DNA from: Aspidapion aeneum | Taxonomy: Eukaryota; Arthropoda; Insecta; Coleoptera; Brentidae | Assembly: GCA_963576565.1 (NCBI GenBank) | Contig: OY755038.1 | Span: forward strand, 182,617,652 to 182,681,651 | Length of the DNA: 64,000 nucleotides | Direction of reading: 5' to 3' | In this document: positions 53,794 through 62,760 of the stretch, piece by piece | How the letters are laid out: each line of letters begins with the position of its first letter | How positions within the stretch are numbered: position 1 is the stretch's first letter | The notes under the pieces: generated by a model | Seen by the model: only the letters and a program-made list of their open reading frames with translations | Told to the model about the DNA's origin: nothing | Databases searched by the model: none | Made by a program: the position numbers and the translations under genes

Positions 53794-54248
53794 TGCCCGC
53801 AGTTAGAAAAACGATAACTGCAATGGACTGTATATATTTTATTAAATGAAAGCGCGAACACACATAATTATACTGATACGAAATCACGAAATAATTAAAA
53901 GGTCCAGAGGTTAATTGCTGTTACCCGCACAACGGAAATCAGAGACAAAGTACTCACCAGTTTGCAGCCAATTTCTCCACGTTCCAGGGGCCCCTGTCTG
54001 GATCTAATGATGGCACCACGTAGCTGAAAGGCTGAAGTTTCCAGTTATATGCTTCAGTACACCAAAATCGAGCACTTTCAAGTGTAGAAATTTGTAATAG
54101 TTGGAGAAAGTAATTAACACGCCATTTTTCTCGAGGCGGTAGAAAGGATCTCTCTGATTCTTGGTGCGCATGTCAATGCGCGAAAAATATACTCTGTCCT
54201 TCATCCAATTGTGTGGTTTTAAAATTTAAAAACAACCGCGAAATTTAG
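53794..54248 (-). repeat. BEL-2 5' LTR, truncated by 12 bases
   Basis: 455 bp; sequence stops at GCGAAATTTAG where other copies continue CGGGAGCTAACA in plus orientation. It then joins gypsy sequence AAAGATTTTTGG. Confidence 0.9.
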
Positions 54249-54277
54249 AAAGATTTTTGGTTGTTTATTGTAGACAG

Positions 54278-55207
54278 TCACAAGACCTTTTCATTTTTAT
54301 TCTGGCTTGTAGGTTGTTGCTTCTTAACGGGACATTCCTGAGATCGATGACCAAAACGCTGGCAGCTATAGCACTGTACTCTTCCGCACTGGAAAGCTCT
54401 ATGTCCAACTTGGTGACATCTGCGACATGTAGTTCTATATTTGTAATTAGTAACTTGTCCTTGGAAGCGGCTTGTTCTATTCAAAAGAGCTGGAGGAGAT
54501 CTAAAACCTCTTGACGAGCTGGGTTGAGATTGTATGTCACATGACTTCAAATAACTCAGCAATGCTTCAGGTGTCTGAAAATTGCTTGATCTCGCAGAAG
54601 TTTGTACTGCTGTATTTGTGATTCCACCAATTAAACATGACACTGCATCAGGTCCATAAATTTTACATTCGTTCAAATGAGCCAATTTTTCGTAGTAATA
54701 GCAAAGATAAGTTTCATTTGGCCGCTTGTCTCTGTTTACGACTTTTTTCAAACTTCCGAAAAAGTCGGTGGGTGGCGGAAAAGCTTTATGCATTTCAATC
54801 TTCCATTCTTCCCATGTATACTGAATTGCTGGCAAACTTCAGTACCAAATCTCAACAAGTCCGTTTAGTTTGGCAGTTGCGTGGTATACCGTGGTTTCGT
54901 CATCCCAGTTGTAAAGGTTTTTTATTTCATCAATTCTGTTGCACCAATGGATTGATGACAGTCTTCCGGATTAAAGACTGGTACTATGGTGTCATGCGGG
55001 CTTAAGATTTTTTGTGCAGATCGTGCATTGTTAGATGTGACCTGCATTTCCATTACTTTAACCAAATTTTTAACCACGTCCGTCAATTCATTAGTACTAA
55101 GACCTAAGGACGATGTCTCAGATGTTACGCCACTGGTTTTAGTATTGCCTAGCTGTCTTTTTGCCACTGGACCAGCTGTAGCCCGTGTCTCTGGTCTTGT
55201 TTGACAT
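54278..55207 (-). pseudogene. Gypsy Gag with two zinc knuckles
   Basis: A likely start is the ATG at 55205-55207. The N-terminal region shows 'LSTNELTDVVKNLVKVMEMQ' and the 'VPVFNPEDCHQSI' block, then a one-base shift near 54945 and a TGA near 54840 (Trp position) before 'PAIQYTWEEWKIEMHKAFPP', 'RDKRPNETYLCYYYEKLAHL' and 'CLIGGITNTAVQTSARS'. These are typical of the retrotransposon gag capsid domain. Near the C terminus two C-x2-C-x4-H-x4-C knuckles occur ('CRRCHQVGHRAFQC' and 'CYSCQRFGHRSQEC'). The frame ends at 54278, about 30 bases before BEL-2 begins. Confidence 0.85.
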
Positions 55208-55770
55208 GACGCCCTCTATAAAAAAATACACCCTGTATCTTGGACACTAAAACACACTCAATAATTTAAAATAACTCTTGTTTTGTTTAATCAAACGCCA
55301 ATAGGTTAATTGTAAAGAAATCTTACCTTTGAATGCACTTTTCACTAAAACTTTCCAACAGTAACTCTCTAATATTTTTATAACGGCCCAAATATTAAAA
55401 CTAGATTAAATAAAGAAAACAATTCTTGGAATAATTTTGTAAGCCTTTGCAAGCACTATCTAGGTATTTTGTTTGCTTTTTTTATAAACATGGGTATCGG
55501 AATCGCCAAAACCTATCGGTATCAAAACAAAACATATCGGTCTCAAAGATGCCGCATCCTATAATTTTTATTGCTTTTGAGTCATGCCTAAGTGCCTAAA
55601 TAAAATTCTATAAACCGGCATATTAGATTTCTTTTGGGCAACAAAACAACCATAGATTACTAATACAGAGCTGGCTCTAATTAAGTGTAATTAAATCTGA
55701 ATTATTTTTTTTTCAAAACTCTTTTAACAGTGATTGATGGTAGTAATTGGCCTGTAACACCACATCAGAA
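55208..55770 (-). other. Gypsy 5' leader
   Basis: Non-coding stretch between the 5' LTR and gag. Nine bases inside the LTR end the minus strand reads TGGTGTTACAGGCC, which begins with the TGG expected of a primer-binding site, but I cannot name the tRNA. Confidence 0.5.
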
Positions 55771-56660
55771 TGTAAGGTTTGTCTTTTTTGGTGGGTATGG
55801 GTATCAGCCAAGGTAGCACCAATCACTGTTATACCATTTTAATTGTCATTTGTCACTTCCTTTCTTAATTAGCTTGACAGGCAGGCGTCAGGTACCATAA
55901 AAATAAAACAATAAACTTACTCATCTGCTCAATTATTCATAAACTTAAAGTTTACTCACCGGGGGCCTCATGCCGCCCTCTTCCATGCAACTTCAGTTTA
56001 TCATACATTCCATTAACAATATAATCAGATATAACTTTTGGTAATACTTTTAGTCTTCTTTCTTCAGCATGCTACCCTAAAATAGTATGAGGGCTTCCCC
56101 TGGACCAGGGGCGGCTCGTCCATAGGAGCGCTGGTGCGCGCGCACCCCCAGCAAAAGTAAGAAAAAAATAAATACAAACTATTAAATTAAAATTAATAAT
56201 TACTGTTGTTTTTTATTTATTTTTTAAGGATCCCGATACCGCTAGTGGCATCTATCGGCCATTAACGGAAGTAATTAATATCTTTTCGACTTGACGCTTG
56301 CTACCGCATACGGTGGCCTTCGATCGCCTCGCCTCGCTTGAACCTAGAGATATGAGAGTGCGGGCTTGAATCTGGAGGTGCGCGTGGATTCGGCGTTCCT
56401 CTTTAATCCAATTTTTGCCACGCAATTGGATCGGAAATGCTCGGGATATCGGCCGAAAAAAGGGCGAGGTGGTGCGCTAAATCAATACACACTTGCATCG
56501 TTTTTTTATAGTTCGCAGCTGATTCCTGTTTATATTATTATTAGTATGCGTGTATTGGGCGTAATTAACATTTATTTACGCAGTTTTTAAGTGAATTTTA
56601 TGCTGTTTTCGGCTTCTTGTTTGTAATTTTTGGGTTAATTATTATCTACAAGTGTCGAAT

Positions 56661-56722
56661 ATGTCTGAGGCAGTTACAAGTTCGGGTTCGGGTAATCCTG
56701 GAAGTAATTCAAGACTTAATTG
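56661..56722 (+). pseudogene. hAT transposase, first codons before the nested insert
   Basis: ATG at 56661 opens 'MSEAVTSSGSGNPGSNSRLN', a low-complexity start common in hAT transposases, and is interrupted by the nested element at about 56723. Its continuation is the reading frame at 58438. Confidence 0.5.
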
Positions 56723-57531
56723 TGTACAGGGTGATTTTTTATAATTGCAAGATCGCTATAACTCGGTTATTATTGGGAGTAGAAAGTTCAAACAAAAACT
56801 GTTCGGTTTGGTAAATTATGGCCACTTTACACCCACCATTAATATTTTTTTATAGGTTATAGTATACAGGGGGCGACAATCAGATCAATTTAAAAAAAAA
56901 ACACCCTATATATTTTTGTATTTTTAAGTTCCGCAAAAAATTAGCTTTACTGGTTTATGTAACACTATGGCTCTATCTTTGTTAGTTTTAGAGATATTGA
57001 CGATTGAAATTCCGAAAATTAGCAAATTTTAAATAGGTATACGGTGCGGAGTATTTAACGTATAGACTGTAAATAACAAACTGAAGCAATATTGACTGAC
57101 AGTTTGATAAATATAAATAATCATCTTTGTCAATTTTCATAGAAATTTAAAATCAAAAGACGACAATTTTTTAAATGTTTTAATTGTTTTAAATCCAGTA
57201 GCAGTAGCAGTGGCATTTTTATTATTTTTCGCATATAATAAAAGTATCTCTTGCTTTTCTGCATTGGAATAAAGCAACATTGTTGATAAATATTTAAAAT
57301 TTGGCACTGACAATGTCATTAGGTTATCTTAATATTGTTTGTGACTTGTCACAGGAAATACTCCGCATCGTATTTATAATTTGCTAATTTTCGGAAATTC
57401 AATCGTCAATATCTCGAAAACTAACAAAGATAGAGCCATAGTGTTACATATATCTGTAAAGCTAATTTTTTGCGGAACTTAAAAATACAAAAATATATAG
57501 GATGTTCCCTCTGCCAATATATGGGCCCCTA

Positions 57532-58256
57532 AGCTCACACTAGGTACTATAGTTATAGTGTACGTGTGAGCTAATATAACTAAAAACTGAAATATATCTT
57601 ATTCAACTCCAGACTAAATTACCTTTTGTTTGATACCACACAAGCCATGTTTTGACTTAAACTCAAATTTTTGAAATCTACCCCCACCCTTAAAAAAACA
57701 AAAACTAAAATGTATTTTGTTAAACTCCGGACTCAATTACCTTTCGTTTGATATCAAACACGCCATATTTTCACTTAAACTCTAATTTTTAAAATATACC
57801 CCCACCCTTTTTTTTAAATAAATTAAAATTTATTTTGTTTAACTGCAGACTCAATTACCTTTCGTTTAATATCACACACGCCATATTTTCACATAAACTC
57901 TAATTTTTGAAATCTACCCCCACCCTTTTATTTGGTTTGTGTTCGGTGGATTTTGTTTTTTTTTAAATGGGACCATCTCGACCCAAGGCCCAGCCTAGGT
58001 ACCAAATTTCATTAAAATCGGCCAAGCGGTTTTTGAGTTATGCGCGTTGGTCGTTACAGACAGACATACAGACACACAGACAGACAGACAGACATACAGA
58101 CAGACAGACAGACAGACGGCGCAACAAAAAAGTTTCAAAATCATCTGAAACGCAAAGATATATAAAAAAAATTTGAAATCGGAGCAACTTTTTTTTTCTC
58201 GAAAAAATTAGGATCACCATAGCTCACACTACTATAGTTTAGTATATGTGTGAGCT
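57532..58256. repeat. Third layer: hairpin-bounded block with 119-bp tandem units
   Basis: Two similar short hairpins, AGCTCACAC...GTGTGAGCT, lie at 57532-57572 and 58220-58256 in the same orientation. Between them are three tandem units of about 119 bp starting near 57604, 57722 and 57841 (CTCAATTACCTTTCGTTTGA; ATCTACCCCCACCCTT) and the CAGA-tailed module at 58003-58115. Confidence 0.75.
58003..58115 (+). repeat. Dispersed module with (CAGA)n tail, copy 3
   Basis: 'TTTCATTAAAATCGGCCAAG' then 'CGGTTTTTGAGTTATGCGCG' and an imperfect (CAGA)n/(CATA) run of about 55 bases. It is the plus-strand counterpart of 3740 and 9118. Confidence 0.6.
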
Positions 58257-58437
58257 AAAATACTAATGGTGGGAGTAAATTGGCCATAATTTACCAAACC
58301 GAATAGTTTTTGCTTGAACTTTCTACTCCCAATAATAACCGAGTTATAGCGATCTTGCAATTATAAAAAATCACCCTGTACAAAACATTATAGCAAGCTT
58401 TTTCTCCCTTAATATAAATCAAAAAATTTAAATTAAA

Positions 58438-58755
58438 AGATTAGGAAGGCCGACTCGAGAACTAGAATTGTCGCAAACTTGCTCCAAAAGAAAAGAAGGT
58501 AGGAATTTTAAAAGATACTTTAGAAAAGATATTTACCAATAAAACAACTGGATTTGTGGATGTGATGTTACAAACTCGTTATTTTGTTTTCCATGCTTAT
58601 TATTTTTCAATGCAAGCATGGATAAAAGCTGGAGCCGCATAGGGGTAACTGACTTAAATCATCTACAGGCAAAAATTAAAAAGCATGAGTTTTTGAATCA
58701 ACGTATGTACGAACATTACAATATGAAATGGTATTTGAATAAAATGCTAAGATAA
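58438..58755 (+). pseudogene. hAT transposase N-terminal TTF-type zinc finger
   Basis: One plus frame reads 'RLGRPTRELELSQTCSKRKE', a TAA at 58540-58542, then 'WICGCDVTNSLFCFPCLLFF', and 'KSWSRIGVTDLNHLQAKIKK' with 'HEFLNQR'. The Cys-x-Cys, Cys-x2-Cys and 'W...G..DL.HL..KIKKHE' pattern is the TTF-type zinc finger that opens transposases of one hAT group and of related domesticated proteins. It would bind DNA at the element ends. The frame stops at 58755, and only 279 bases remain to the element end, so the RNase H-like catalytic core is absent. Confidence 0.75.
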
Positions 58756-59739
58756 AACGGTTTTGTACATTGAATTAATGTTATCCATAATTGGCTAAAA
58801 ACTAATATGTATGTATACTGTAGGTACCTAATGTTTTTTTGTGCAGGCATATTTTTATTTATTGGAGACCTGTTTTTTTTTACTTTGACAATCTTATTAC
58901 CTAGTGGTCACCATAAGTTCTTTTATTTGGCTACAAATAAATATGCAAATTTTTTAAACTTTATTTATTAAAAATTTATTTCGACTTACTTATTATAGCG
59001 CACACCCATTCTTATAATTCACGAGCCGCCACTGCCCTGGACGCTTAATTAAACAACTAGCATCCCAACATCCAAGTGATAAGGTTATCTTTTACTGAAA
59101 CCTTCCACCTTGATGTGTCATTCAGAAAGCATGTAAGAACCCATAAAACTTACAGATCCTCTAATCTGAAGAAACGCCGGCAAGCACTAATAGCCTCTTA
59201 GGTTTTTTTCAGTGGCCCGCCATAATGCGCACTGCCTCAACAGTGATCCGCCATTATGCGCTACACTACACAACAGTGGTCCGCCATAATGCGCACTGCC
59301 TCAACAGCGATCCGCCATTATGCGCTACACTACACAACAGTGGTCCGCCATAATGCGCACTGCCTAAACAGTGATCCGCCATTATGCGCTACACTGCTCT
59401 TTCACTAATTATGTCACTTTTCAATACTGAACTACATTCTCTCTTTTTATATTAAACTCTATGCTTGCTTCGCAACACCCAAAACACTTTAGATTTTACC
59501 CGTCTTTACTAGGCAATATCTAACTTCTCAATAATCCTCATATCTTAATGTTTTATTCTATATAATGCTTTTTGCCTGCCTGCCTTTTTAGTCAGCATAA
59601 AATAAATAGGTGGGTGTCAATAATTATATTAAGAGGGGGTTTTAACTAATTAATAATAATTAAAGAATATTTCAGGTATATTTATGTAAGATACAGAAAA
59701 AGGTAACTAAAAACTAATTGATTAAAAATATACGTTACA

Positions 59740-60769
59740 AAAGCCCAATTTTATCATTTGGTAACCGATTTTGTTAAAACGAATTTGTTTTTTTTTAATT
59801 AGGTATATATATAGTGCTTTTAGCAAAACTGTAAATCACTTGCATATTTTATGGTTCTGTATTCAAAGTAAATTATATCTTCCACCAAATAAGAAATTAA
59901 TACGAATCTTACTGTATTCTATATTTTTTTGTCACCTAAAAAATCAAGATATAGCGAGCTATAATTTAATTTATTTCGGAAAGAAACCCTTAAAAATGCA
60001 AGTTGCTAATAGTTTTGCTTAAAGTGCACTATGACTTTTAAATTTTCCAAAACTTCTAAGGTATTTGGTGGGTGGTTGACAGAGGTCCAAAAAGTGGATA
60101 TCTAATCCAAATGTAAGGTGTTTAAGTCACTAGGGTAAGGTATAGCGACTAGAGATTAAAATATTTCTTATAAATAGCAAATAAAATACTTTACATTTGG
60201 GTGTAATAATAACAAAAATACTACAAACTCACTACAGAAATAAAGTCGACCAATAAACTAACCTACTGACCTCTCTCACTATTTTTTTTTATCTGGGCTA
60301 CATGACAGGATCGAGGTCCGCGAGCTCCTTCAAGAAATCGCGCTAAACTTCTCTAGCCTTGTTTCAAATTGCATGATCTAAGAAAAAAAAATTAAACAAA
60401 AAAAACACCCAACTGCTAAATCTTCTTGTAGCTACTAGTCGCAGTTACGTAAAAAATTGACAGGTATACCGATAATGTACGACATGCTTCAACTTTTAGT
60501 TTTGTTGCCTACGGCACACTTACGAAATTATACAGTTTTGTATTTACATGAATGAGGGTATCGTGTAATTTTTTACCCAACTTCGACTAGTAGGTACAAG
60601 TAGATTTAGCATTTGGGTGTATTTTTTCGATAATTTTTTTTATTTCCAACTTTTATATGTGCTTAATTCAATGCGTGACACATCCACGATTCATTTAACT
60701 AAATCAAGGTACCAAATTATAAAGTAAATCTTGCATTGGTGTCAAACATTGAACTATGCCCAAAGGGTA
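59740..60769. other. AT-rich DNA, nothing recognised
   Basis: Starts with the AAAG target duplication of the gypsy element. No gene recognised; the open frame at 59771-60022 has no known motif and a random-looking composition. Confidence 0.45.
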
Positions 60770-61175
60770 GATGGGCGCGTTTCTACAAACAGTGAAGGTC
60801 GGGAAGGGGACGAGAGAGGGGAGAACTAGTAAATGGTGTAGAAAAAATCTTAAAGATTGTGCAGAAATAATTTTTGAAATCACTCTTAATTTGTGAAATG
60901 TATAGCTACAACTATTACTAATAAGGAGAGCGGGAAGGAGAGACGAAAGGATGCGGGAACTAGTAAAATGGTGGGGGACAAACCATCTGAAAGCGTGTGG
61001 TGAAAGAATTTTTAAAATCGTCCTATATTTGATAAAAATTATGCGAATATGGTTTTTGAGGAGGGTGGCGGAATGACAGGAAGGGAGATGGGTGGGAGCA
61101 GGGAGGATTACAACGTAATTACAACAACTGAGATCAAAGGAATTTTGTTAAGATCGTCTGAAATTTAGGATGCCT
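60770..61175. repeat. GA-rich tandem units of ~135 bp
   Basis: Three diverged units start near 60795, 60930 and 61065, each with a GGGAAGGGGA/GGGAAGGAGA block, 'AACTAGTAAA(A)TGGTG' (first two) and then a (T)TTTAAAATCGTC or GTTAAGATCGTC block. Confidence 0.6.
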
Positions 61176-61261
61176 CAAAAGCATACATCATATGATAAAA
61201 TGACGTCTGACGACAGTCATGTTAATTCCTGTTTTAAAAAATATAGCGTATAGCAATTTAA

Positions 61262-61345
61262 AGACATCTTTTTTGTCAAAATCGGTTCAGCCGTTTAGCC
61301 TATAGCGCGACACAAACATACATATATACATTCATACAAACATAT
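61262..61345 (+). repeat. Dispersed module with CATA tail, copy 4
   Basis: 'TTTTTTGTCAAAATCGGTTC' then AGCCGTTTAGCCTATAG and a CAAACATACATATATACATT run. It is related in layout to 58003. Confidence 0.55.
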
Positions 61346-61677
61346 CCCAAGCGAAAAACATTGGATAAAAGGAAGCCATGATTTACAGTGCAAAGTTTGC
61401 TGTCTTTTGTCCAGCACAACCATGGTACTGAGTAGTATTTAATTTTTACGCGAATTTCTGTATAGTCTAAGAACCAGCAAACTTTTTTTGAACTTATTTT
61501 CTTATTCAGCAACCATCGATAAAATTCTTCAATCAGAAATTCTAAGTAAAATTTTTATATAGACAACGGGGTATTTTCCGATAGGTTGAGGCGGAAAAAA
61601 TGTCAAAAGATATAAATACGCCGAACTTTATTCTATTAAGAATAAAAATAGTTTTAACAGTAAAAGGTATACTAAAC

Positions 61678-61862
61678 CAGTGGCGCACCCAGGAATATGT
61701 CTTGGGGGGGGCCTGAGGCCTCTTGGGGGGGGGCCCGAAGCCTCATAATGTCGAATATTAAGCTATTTTTTGTGTTTTTTTTTCTGAAATATGTCGAAAA
61801 TATGTAAAAAAATCTAAGGCTTAGGGGGGGCCTGGGCACCGCCCCCCCTGGGTGCGCCCATG
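61678..61862. mobile_element. 185-bp hAT-type MITE
   Basis: Ends CAGTGGCGCACCCAGG and CCTGGGTGCGCCCATG are inverted repeats, with G-runs on the left and C-runs on the right next to them. ACTAAAC lies on both sides (61671-61677 and 61863-61869), a 7-bp visible part of the usual 8-bp hAT duplication. Confidence 0.8.
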
Positions 61863-61869
61863 ACTAAAC

Positions 61870-62554
61870 ACTAGTAAGTCTGGCGAGTGAAAAACAAAAA
61901 AATAATTTCTCTTATTTATTTGGTTCTGATAATTCATCATATGTTAGTTTGTATTATAACAATAGCTTAAGATACAATTTAACTATTATTGAAAAGCCAC
62001 AAAGTCCTTTTAGAATTACCTATTGCCCATCAATTTGGAACATTCAATTATACTGATTGTGGCAAAATCGTTAAGTGACCACTTTCTCTTCAAACCATGT
62101 TATCACGAGTAACAATACAGGGTTACTAGCCTAGCCGATATGGATTTCAAACTTATTACTTTTTAATCCAACGGCGTTATTATTAAAAATAATAATTAAT
62201 AATAAATTCTAAAATAAAAATAATTGTGAAAAAGTGGAAATTTACTACTACCTACAAAGTAAAAATAAAATTTTGGACTTCCAATGTCTTTATTTATTTA
62301 ACACGTCATTTCTGAGATATTTACTAACAGAAATGTCGTGTTTAAAATACATAAAGACAATAGAAGTCCGAAATCTAATTTCTACTTAATGATTGTCTAC
62401 AAGTTTCTTAGTTATAGTGCATTCACTTGAAAGTACAGTATTGTATGGATACTCTGAACCACCGTTAATCCGAAATACTATATAATACAAACGCCCGAAT
62501 TGCATTAAATGATATCCTTAATCTGATCACCCCAAATTCTTCAATCCGAACTAT
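61870..62554. other. AT-rich DNA, nothing recognised
   Basis: No gene recognised. 'TGTCTTTATTTATTT' and a near-complement at about 62345 (AATACATAAAGACA) form a weak inverted repeat. Confidence 0.4.
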
Positions 62555-62760
62555 ATACGCGCGCGATTATTTTTCAGAGAAGTTCACAATCTCATTAATA
62601 AAATGCTCAGTGACGGCGTTATTAAAGAGTCCTTGGTCATATCTTGTAGTATTGGTCACTAAAAAGGATAAAAGTACATCTGTCAACTACCGAAAACTGA
62701 ACGACGCACTATGGTCTGAGGGATCAATATTTTGGCCAAAAATAGACTTACAGTTAAACT
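62555..62760 (+). pseudogene. Ty3/gypsy RT N-terminal fossil
   Basis: The plus strand reads 'NLINKMLSDGVIKESL' and, after a frameshift, 'VVLVTKKDKST' and 'VNYRKLNDA', then 'KIDLQL' in another frame. These are the gypsy RT blocks around 'GvI..S.SP..SPvVLV.KKD' and 'R.CVDYRkLN', ending at the first catalytic Asp. Several frameshifts separate them, and nothing beyond about 70 codons remains. Confidence 0.65.

Larger units (their letters stand above)
47563..54248 (-). mobile_element. BEL-2: BEL/Pao retrotransposon inserted in the gypsy element
   Basis: The LTRs at 47563-48029 (467 bp) and 53794-54248 (455 bp) belong to the same family as BEL-1 and differ from each other at about 12-14 positions. 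The 5' LTR lacks its first 12 bases (GCTCCCGC side), where it meets gypsy sequence, so a small deletion has removed the LTR start and any target duplication. Internal parts in minus order are a leader (53381-53793), gag, protease/RT, RNase H/integrase and DUF5641-like tail. Deletions relative to BEL-1 are 8 bp (52650), 68 bp (52340) and 35 bp (48950). Confidence 0.9.
56727..58378. mobile_element. Nested inverted-repeat element inside the hAT
   Basis: The ends CAGGGTGATTTTTTATAATT and their complement are flanked by TA on both sides (the symmetric TGTACA could also belong to the TIR). The outer arms (56727-56850 and about 58255-58378) match over some 120 bases. A second inverted pair lies inside at about 56885-57030 and 57370-57510 (e.g. 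'AGCTAATTTTTTGCGGAACT'). It has no coding capacity. Tc1/mariner-like insertion is the simplest reading. Confidence 0.75.
56106..59034 (+). mobile_element. hAT element in the gypsy LTR, 2.93 kb
   Basis: The termini are CAGGGGCGGCTCGT on the left and, reverse complemented, CAGTGGCGGCTCGT on the right. The perfect 8-bp duplication CCCTGGAC lies at 56098-56105 and 59035-59042; the empty site is visible in the 3' LTR at about 44168 (CCCGTGGAC). The plus strand still carries the N-terminal end of a transposase (56661 and 58438-58755), but the catalytic and dimerisation parts are missing, so this is an internally deleted, non-autonomous copy. A 1.65-kb inverted-repeat element sits inside it. Confidence 0.9.
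43830..59739 (-). mobile_element. Ty3/gypsy LTR retrotransposon with nested guests
   Basis: Paired LTRs (43830-44885 and 55771-59739) start TGTAACGTATAT and end CAAACCTTACA on the minus strand, and the element is flanked by AAAG on both sides (43826-43829 and 59740-59743), a 4-bp target duplication. Internal order on the minus strand is gag (54278-55207), protease (46861-47562), RT (largely deleted), RNase H, integrase and a C-terminal tail. BEL-2 (47563-54248) splits the gag-protease junction; a hAT element splits the 5' LTR. Without guests the copy is about 6.3 kb. Gag, RNase H and integrase tail carry frameshifts and stops. Confidence 0.9.
55771..59739 (-). repeat. Gypsy 5' LTR, split by a hAT element
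   Basis: LTR sequence is present at 55771-56097 and again from 59035, with the 8-bp CCCTGGAC at both junctions. Without the 2,929-bp insert and one duplication the LTR is about 1,032 bp. The 64-bp tandem array lies at 59219-59395. Confidence 0.9.

Noticed and set aside
58038..58220. Open frames with Asp-Arg-Gln-Thr or Ser-Val-Cys-Leu repeats on either strand
   Set aside because: They are translations of the CAGA tetranucleotide run.
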